From contig NZ_BAABJQ010000020.1 of the NCBI RefSeq assembly GCF_039543385.1, forward strand, positions 124,001 through 188,000: 64,000 nucleotides of DNA, written 5' to 3'. This DNA comes from Rugosimonospora acidiphila. GTDB taxonomy: Bacteria; Actinomycetota; Actinomycetes; Mycobacteriales; Micromonosporaceae. The notes under the pieces are model-generated. The model searched no databases and was not told where the DNA came from. It saw only the letters and a program-made list of their open reading frames with translations. Positions 58,923 to 64,000 of the stretch are shown here, piece after piece; positions within the stretch are counted from its first letter, which is position 1, and each line of letters starts with the position of its first letter. The position numbers and the translations under genes were made by a program.

Positions 58923-60275
58923 ATGAAGAGAACCCTGAAGGCCCTGGCGGCCGCGGCGGTGATGCCCATAGTCGCCGCGGCCGTGCTCCTGGGCGCCAGA
59001 CCGGCGGCCGCGGCCTCGCTCACGCAGGTCACCAACTTCGGCACCAACCCCAGCAACCTCAACATGTACATCTACGTGCCGAACAACGTCGCACCCCGCC
59101 CCGCGCTGCTGGTCGCCATCCACTACTGCACCGGCACCGCCTCGGCCCTGTACAGCGGCTACTTCCACGACTACGTGACGGCGGCCGACCAGTACGGGTA
59201 CATCATCGTGTTCCCCGAGGCCACCCGCAGCGGCCAGTGCTTCGACGTGTACTCGCCGCAGGCGCTGACCCGGGGTGGCGGCAGCGACCCGGTCGGCATC
59301 ATGTCGATGGTCAACTACACGAAGTCGAGGTACAACGTCGACCCCAGCCGGGTCTTCGTCAGCGGCGTGTCCTCCGGCGCGATGATGACCGACGTGATGG
59401 CCGCCGAGTACCCGGACGTGTTCAAGGCCGGCGCCGCTTTCATGGGCGTACCGGCCGGGTGCTTCGCGACCGGCAGCAGCACGAACACCTGGAACAGCCA
59501 GTGCTCCGGTGGTCAGACCATCAAGACCGCCCAGCAGTGGGGCGACCTGGCCCGCTCGATGGATCCCGGCTACAGCGGCGCGTACCCGCGCATGCAGCTG
59601 TGGCACGGCACCGCGGACACCACGCTGAACTACAACAACTTCGGCGAAGAGATCAAACAGTGGACCAACCTCAACGGGGTCAGCCAGACCCCGGTGTCCA
59701 CCGACTCGCCGCAGTCCGGCTGGACCCGCACCCGGTACGGCACCAACAGCACCATGGCGCCGGTGGAGGGGATCAGCGTCGCGGGCGCCGGTCACGAACT
59801 GCCCAGGAGCGGCATGGTGGCGTACGCCATCAGCTTCCTCGGCCTGAACAGCAACAGTGGGCCCACCTCGCCGCCGACCACCCCACCCACCACTCCCCCG
59901 ACGACCCCGCCGACGTCCCGGCCGCCCACCTCTCCCCCGCCCAACTCTCCCCCGCCCAGCAGCCCCACCCCGCCACCGACCGGCGGCTGCACCGCCACCT
60001 ACAGCGTGGTCAGCCAGTGGCCGGGCGGCTTCCAGGCCAATATCAACGTCCAGAACGGTTCCGCCGCGCGTAGCTCGTGGCAGGTGTCCTGGACGTTCCC
60101 CAGCGGCCAGGCCATCACCCAGCTCTGGAACGCCAGCTACACCCAGAGCGGTTCGAGCGTGACCGCCCGCAACCTCAGCTACAACGGCACCCTCGGTGCC
60201 AACGCCAGCACCAGCTTCGGCTTCACCGGCAGCTGGAACGGCAGCAACGGCAACCCGACCATGTCCTGTCAGTGA
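58923..60275 (+). CDS. secreted CE1/PHB-depolymerase-like esterase with CBM2
   Basis: A 450-residue exported enzyme: signal peptide (ALAAAAVMPIVAAAVLLGA, cleavage after AAA), alpha/beta hydrolase of the PHB depolymerase/feruloyl or acetylxylan esterase group (AIHYCTGTASA oxyanion, GVSSGAMMT Ser elbow, GTADTTLN with Asp, AGHELPRSG with His), a Pro/Thr/Ser linker, and a CBM2 (CTATYSVVSQWPGGFQANI, SWQVSWTFPSGQ, FGFTGSWNGSN). It would cut ester groups from hemicellulose while anchored to cellulose. Monocistronic, followed by a strong terminator. Confidence 0.9.
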   Translation: MKRTLKALAAAAVMPIVAAAVLLGARPAAAASLTQVTNFGTNPSNLNMYIYVPNNVAPRPALLVAIHYCTGTASALYSGYFHDYVTAADQYGYIIVFPEATRSGQCFDVYSPQALTRGGGSDPVGIMSMVNYTKSRYNVDPSRVFVSGVSSGAMMTDVMAAEYPDVFKAGAAFMGVPAGCFATGSSTNTWNSQCSGGQTIKTAQQWGDLARSMDPGYSGAYPRMQLWHGTADTTLNYNNFGEEIKQWTNLNGVSQTPVSTDSPQSGWTRTRYGTNSTMAPVEGISVAGAGHELPRSGMVAYAISFLGLNSNSGPTSPPTTPPTTPPTTPPTSRPPTSPPPNSPPPSSPTPPPTGGCTATYSVVSQWPGGFQANINVQNGSAARSSWQVSWTFPSGQAITQLWNASYTQSGSSVTARNLSYNGTLGANASTSFGFTGSWNGSNGNPTMSCQ

Positions 60276-60282
60276 GTGCGCG

Positions 60283-60309
60283 CGGGATCCGGCGTCCTGC
60301 CGGATCCCG
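60283..60309 (+). terminator. 10-bp stem hairpin after the esterase gene
   Basis: CGGGATCCGG (60283-60292), a 7-nt loop and CCGGATCCCG (60300-60309), eight bases past the stop. No T-run, as is usual in this group. Confidence 0.75.
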
Positions 60310-60355
60310 CCGCCCCCGGCCAACACCGTGGCCCCGCCGCTGCGAGGATGGCGCG

Positions 60356-60790
60356 ATGATCGCAGCGGAACTGGTCGGGCTGTGGGACAGCCGCCCGTAC
60401 GACTACGGGTCGATGGAGTCGTACTCGTTGGCGTTCCGTGCCGACGGCAACGGCTGGAGCACGTACGAGAACGCCGCCGGGGGCATATCCGTCGGCCGGT
60501 TCACCTGGACCTGCCCGGAGGTCGGCGTTGTCGAGGTCCGGTACAGCACGACCATCTCCGGCTCGTGGGAGCCTGGCCGCGCGGGGCTCGCGACGATCGA
60601 TGAGCGGGGACCGGACGACACGGTGGTGCTCACCGGATACTCCATCGGTGAAGACCTCACGCCCATGGCGACGGAGCCCTTCACCGCCCTGCACCTCGAG
60701 CACCCCATCGAGTTCGGCCGGAACTTCGGGCTCGTCCGGCGCGACATCCACGACGAGGACGGTCCGGCTTTCGGGATCGGCGACGCGTGA
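60356..60790 (+). CDS. uncharacterised 144-residue protein
   Basis: A soluble protein whose family I do not recognise. It reads as a small beta-rich fold resembling a lipocalin-like or DUF-type beta barrel (LVGLWDSRPYDYGSMESYSL; GISVGRFTWTCPEVGVVEVR; GLVRRDIHDEDGP). The opening LVGxW is seen in many small barrel proteins. ATG 60356 follows GAGG at 60344-60347. No signal peptide. Alone on its strand between a terminator and a 17-bp repeat. Confidence 0.65.
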   Translation: MIAAELVGLWDSRPYDYGSMESYSLAFRADGNGWSTYENAAGGISVGRFTWTCPEVGVVEVRYSTTISGSWEPGRAGLATIDERGPDDTVVLTGYSIGEDLTPMATEPFTALHLEHPIEFGRNFGLVRRDIHDEDGPAFGIGDA

Positions 60791-60912
60791 CGCCCGCGCC
60801 GGCCACGCGGATGGTGACCGCCCTCGCCGCGCCCTGCTGCGCGGCCACCGTTTCCCTGGGAGGTCGCCTTCACCGCGTCGATGACCTACCGCGGTGGCTG
60901 GCCAGCGCGGTC

Positions 60913-60963
60913 GAGACTCTGGCGCGGGCGAGACTCTGGCGCGGGCGAGACTCTGGCGCGGGC
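60913..60963. repeat. 17-bp tandem repeat, three copies
   Basis: Three exact copies of GAGACTCTGGCGCGGGC (60913-60929, 60930-60946, 60947-60963), in the gap before the catalase gene end. No gene is visible in 60791-61018. Confidence 0.95.
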
Positions 60964-61018
60964 GAAACCGTGACGCCCCGGAGGGGGCGGGGCGCCACGG
61001 CAGCTCGTCGCCGAAGGG

Positions 61019-62548
61019 TCAGGCCTTCGCCCGCATGCTCGACCGGGCCGGATTGCCCTGCCCGGCGGCCTTCGGGTCCTTCTCCCCCTGCTCCTGCTTG
61101 GCGCGCACCTGCGCCTCGACCTGGTCGCCGAGGTCCTTGTCGACGTTGCGCCAGTATTCAAACGCGCGCACGAGAACCGGCTCGCTCACCCCGTTGAGTA
61201 GGTGACCGGCGATGTTGCTCACCAGTCGCCGGCGGGCCGCGTCGTCGAGCACCTCGCGCACCAGGGTGCCGGCCTGGCCCCAGTCGTCGTCATCCGGACG
61301 CAGGGTGTACGCGGCGCGAACCATCTCCCCGTCCGCGTACCAGTGGCCCCCGTCGTCGGTCAGCTCCGCCTGAGCCTTCGGCCCACCGTAGGAGTTGGGC
61401 GCGTAGACCGGGTCGGTGACGTTCTGCACGCGCATCGCGCCGTCCTTGGCGTAGCTGTTCACCTCCACCCGTGGCCGGTTCACCGGGATCTGCCGGTAGT
61501 TCACGCCCAGCCGAGCCCGGTGCGCGTCGCTGTAGCTGAATCCCCGGGCGAGCAGCATCTTGTCCGGCGACAATCCGGTGCCGGGCACCAGGTTGTTGGG
61601 TTCGAACGCGGCCTGCTCCATCTCGGTGTGGTAGTCGGTGACGTTGCGGTTAAGGGTGAGCCGGCCCACTTCCCGTAGCGGGTAGTCGCCGTGCGGCCAC
61701 ACCTTGGTCAGGTCGAAGGGGTTGAACCGGTACGCCTTCGCGTCCTCGAACGGCATGATCTGCATGTGCAGCGTCCAGCTGGGGAAGTCCCCGGCCTCGA
61801 TGTGCTCGTAGAGGTCACGCTGGTGGTAGTCGGTGTCGACGGCGGCCATCTGGTCGCCCTCGTCCTGCGTGAAGAACTCGACGCCCTGGTCGGTCCTGAA
61901 GTGGTACTTCACCCAGAACCGCTCGCCCCCCGCGTTGATCCACATGTAGGTGTGGCTCGAGTAGCCGTTCATGTGCCGCCAGGTGCGCGGGATCCCCCGA
62001 TCGCCCATCAACCACGTCACCTGGTGGGCCGACTCTGGCGAGAGGGTCCAGAAGTCCCACTGCATGTCGTGGTCCCGCAGGTTGTTCGCGGCGCGGCGCT
62101 TCTGCGAGCGGATGAAGTGCTGGAACTTCATCGGATCCCGGATGAAGAACACCGGTGTGTTGTTCCCGACGACGTCGAGATTGCCCTCGCTGGTGTAGAA
62201 CTTGACCGCGAACCCACGGGGGTCGCGCCAGGTGTCCGGGCTGCCCCGCTCGCCCGCGACCGTCGAGAACCGGATGAGGACGTCGGTCTGCGTACCGGGC
62301 GCGAACACCGCCGCCCGGGTGAAGTCGCTGACGTCCTGCGTGACCCGGAACACACCGAACGCGCCGCCACCCTTCGCGTGCGGTTGCCGCTCCGGAATGC
62401 GTTCGCGGTTGAAGGTGGCCATCTGCTCGATCAGGTAGTGGTCCTGCAGCAGTAACGGGCCGTTGGGGCCGATGGACAGCGAGTGCTCATCGCTGGCGAC
62501 GGGCATCCCCGCATCCGTGGTTGTCGGCCGACGTTGTTGCGCGCTCAC
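61019..62548 (-). CDS. monofunctional heme catalase
   Basis: A 509-residue clade 3-type small-subunit catalase. Catalytic His is in RIPERQPHAKGGGAF (the usual VVHAKG is here QPHAKG), Asn in GNNTPVFFIRD, and the heme-ligand Tyr in RGFSYSDAHRARLG. It lacks the C-terminal flavodoxin domain of large catalases. It degrades H2O2 in the cytoplasm. The start is GTG 62548, after GGGAGGGAG; the in-frame codons upstream have no ribosome site. The gene is single and divergent from ogt. Confidence 0.9.
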   Translation of the reverse strand: MSAQQRRPTTTDAGMPVASDEHSLSIGPNGPLLLQDHYLIEQMATFNRERIPERQPHAKGGGAFGVFRVTQDVSDFTRAAVFAPGTQTDVLIRFSTVAGERGSPDTWRDPRGFAVKFYTSEGNLDVVGNNTPVFFIRDPMKFQHFIRSQKRRAANNLRDHDMQWDFWTLSPESAHQVTWLMGDRGIPRTWRHMNGYSSHTYMWINAGGERFWVKYHFRTDQGVEFFTQDEGDQMAAVDTDYHQRDLYEHIEAGDFPSWTLHMQIMPFEDAKAYRFNPFDLTKVWPHGDYPLREVGRLTLNRNVTDYHTEMEQAAFEPNNLVPGTGLSPDKMLLARGFSYSDAHRARLGVNYRQIPVNRPRVEVNSYAKDGAMRVQNVTDPVYAPNSYGGPKAQAELTDDGGHWYADGEMVRAAYTLRPDDDDWGQAGTLVREVLDDAARRRLVSNIAGHLLNGVSEPVLVRAFEYWRNVDKDLGDQVEAQVRAKQEQGEKDPKAAGQGNPARSSMRAKA

Positions 62549-62820
62549 GGCGAACTCCCTCCCTCGGATCACGAGTTCGTTCCCGCCACGCGGGTGCCGC
62601 GAAACCCCCGAAGTCCGTTCTTGTCGTCACTACCCCGACGACGGCAGACTCCGGCCGAGCCCGCCAGAGGACGAGCCGCCCGAGGACGAGCCCGACGGGA
62701 GCCGCGTCCGCCGGAGGACGAGCCCGGCGGAGGACGTTGTCCGTTTTCCGCCAGCCCCGGCCCCGACCGGCGAAGATGCTTGGAAGGTACGACAAGATAT
62801 CCGCGACGGAAGGAACGCTC
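62549..62820. other. divergent catalase/ogt intergenic region
   Basis: No gene. Copies of AGGACGAGCC recur at about 62660-62730 as a degenerate repeat. Promoters of both flanking genes must lie here. No OxyR, FurA or CatR-type box was recognised with confidence. Confidence 0.45.
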
Positions 62821-63345
62821 GTGTCGCATCGGGTACACACCGCGATAGACAGTCCGCTGGGGACGCTGACCATGGTCGCCGCCGACGGCGCGCTCGCCGG
62901 CCTGTACATGCAGCGGCACCGTCACCAGCCGCCGCCCGAAACGTTCGGGGAGCGCGACCCCGCGCCGTTCGCCCGGGTCATCGAGCAGCTCACCGAGTAC
63001 TTCGACGGGGCGCGCACCACGTTCGACCTGCCGCTGGCGGAGCAGGGCACGCCGTTTCAGCGCGTAGTCTGGGCGGCGCTGGGCGACATCCCGTACGGCG
63101 AAACGGTCTCCTACGGTCAGCTCGCCGAGCGGATCGGCCGGCCGACCGCGTCACGGGCCGTCGGCCTGGCCAACGGCAAGAATCCCGTGAGCATCATCGT
63201 GCCGTGCCACCGCGTCGTCGGGGCGGGCGGCGACCTGACCGGCTACGGCGGCGGCATCGAGCGCAAGCGGTACCTGCTCGACTTCGAGCGGGGCCGGGAC
63301 TGCGCCCCCGCCGGCTACGACGCCGCGCCGGCGCGGGTGGGCTGA
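62821..63345 (+). CDS. ogt: O6-alkylguanine-DNA alkyltransferase
   Basis: A 174-residue suicide methyltransferase with the active-site NPVSIIVPCHRVVG (PCHRV, acceptor Cys) and the helix-turn-helix RPTASRAVGLANGKNP with the Arg finger. It removes O6-alkyl groups from guanine. GTG 62821 follows GGAAGGAAC at 62809-62817. Its last 31 bases overlap, tail to tail, the convergent membrane protein gene. Confidence 0.9.
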   Translation: MSHRVHTAIDSPLGTLTMVAADGALAGLYMQRHRHQPPPETFGERDPAPFARVIEQLTEYFDGARTTFDLPLAEQGTPFQRVVWAALGDIPYGETVSYGQLAERIGRPTASRAVGLANGKNPVSIIVPCHRVVGAGGDLTGYGGGIERKRYLLDFERGRDCAPAGYDAAPARVG

Positions 63346-63959
63346 CCGGCGTCCGTGGCACCGGCCGCGCCGGCCGCCGGTACCCGCCGGGCCAGCGGCG
63401 CCAGGGCGAGGAGCAGGAGCAGCCCGCCGAGCGGCAGCAGGTCCAGTTCGGCCGAGATCGCGGCGAACCCGGCGGCCGCCAGTACCGGACTCCACCAGCG
63501 CAGCCGGCGCGGCCGCAGGGCGGCGAGCTGGATGCTCAGCGTGAGCAGGCCGATCATCAGGAACACCGGCCCCAACGTGGACAGCGCCGAGGTGAGCCCC
63601 TTGGGCAGGCCGCCGGGGAACGAGTCGTAGTGCGGGTACAGGCGGTTCATCGCCGGGCGGTCGGCGGAGCGCAGGCCGACGATCAGGTCGACCGCAATGC
63701 CGCGGATGAACGCGATGAGCCCCACCACGCCGACCGCCACCGCCCCCGCCGCGATGCCCCGCGCGGCCCGGCCACCCGGCAGCGCGGCGCGCATGGCGAA
63801 CAGGACGGCGACGAACAGCAGCATCGACGCCAGGAACAGCAGGTGCCCGATGGTCCAGGCCGGCCCCGGGCCATGGCTGCCGTCCAGGCCGTCGATCAGA
63901 TGGGCGACGCCGTAGCCCAGCAGCAACAGGGGCGCGCCCAGGTAGGCGATTCTGGTCAC
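63315..63959 (-). CDS. conserved membrane protein
   Basis: A 214-residue protein with about five helices (YLGAPLLLLGYGVAHLID; HLLFLASMLLFVAVLFAM; AAGAVAVGVVGLIAFIRGIA; VFLMIGLLTLSIQLAAL; LLLLLALAPLA) and a short extracellular loop (NRLYPHYDSFPGGLP). The family was not identified. Its 3' end overlaps ogt by 31 bases on the opposite strand. ATG 63959, with no strong ribosome site noted; GGAAAGG-like bases at about 63960-63970 on the minus strand are compatible. Confidence 0.7.
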   Translation of the reverse strand: MTRIAYLGAPLLLLGYGVAHLIDGLDGSHGPGPAWTIGHLLFLASMLLFVAVLFAMRAALPGGRAARGIAAGAVAVGVVGLIAFIRGIAVDLIVGLRSADRPAMNRLYPHYDSFPGGLPKGLTSALSTLGPVFLMIGLLTLSIQLAALRPRRLRWWSPVLAAAGFAAISAELDLLPLGGLLLLLALAPLARRVPAAGAAGATDAGQPTRAGAAS

Positions 63960-64000
63960 TGGAAAGCCTTTCCGTCCTCGAATGGTCGAACCCGATCCTG

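Overview
The window is GC-rich throughout, uses many GTG and some TTG starts, and is packed with actinomycete families: a conservon, ECF42/DGPF, PF04672 methyltransferases, a TAT-exported glycoside hydrolase and a SchA/CurD protein of the spore-pigment type. It looks like chromosome of a filamentous actinomycete, perhaps Micromonosporaceae, but the genus is not resolvable here. I saw no rRNA, tRNA or CRISPR array.

Layout. 1-4.8 kb: the end of an aromatic polyketide (spore-pigment-like) tailoring operon: SchA/CurD protein, ABM-flavin monooxygenase fusion, small ABM protein, P450. 4.8-7.3 kb: a converging two-gene operon of a RecB/Cas4-like nuclease and a minimal SF1 helicase. 7.3-21.3 kb: metabolic and regulatory genes: TetR/DoxX, a TAT-exported five-bladed-propeller glycosidase with two LacI-type operators, a methyltransferase, GNAT, AhpD-like protein, a DoxX-like gene with an early amber codon, an AlkZ/YcaQ-like DNA glycosylase, a PadR operon, an ABC exporter, and a QorR/Qor2-like redox module with two operators. 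21.4-24 kb: a decay zone with three broken genes (membrane protein, AA10 LPMO remnant, HAD hydrolase) and a 14-copy minisatellite. 24-31 kb: DUF222-HNH protein, second PF04672 methyltransferase, acyltransferase, two-component pair, two phage-like small membrane proteins.

31.3-43 kb: an exopolysaccharide-type locus. A tight four-gene operon encodes a cellulose-synthase-like GT2, an OafA-SGNH acyltransferase, a GT39-like membrane glycosyltransferase and a GH26-like lipoprotein. Upstream lie a 1251-residue secreted propeller/Ig/lectin protein and a second GH26-like enzyme. Together they could make, acylate, trim and bind a surface glycan. 43.4-49.5 kb: a secreted protein, an ECF42/DGPF operon with a recognisable ECF42 promoter and an apparent CTG start, two divergent LPVTG sortase substrates, and an MTHFR-like protein.

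50-56.6 kb: a conservon (CvnA-D: histidine kinase, roadblock, DUF742, small GTPase) followed on the same strand, with no visible terminator, by a tryptophan/indole prenyltransferase and a tryptophanase-like PLP lyase. This apparent six-gene unit, linking a G-protein-like signalling complex to prenylated-indole chemistry, is the best candidate for a little-described system here. 56.6-64 kb: alpha/beta hydrolase, TetR, a secreted CE1-type esterase with CBM2, catalase, Ogt and a membrane protein.

Short tandem arrays, often with a 16-18 bp period, sit at or just beyond the 3' ends of genes; two of them include the stop codon of the upstream gene.
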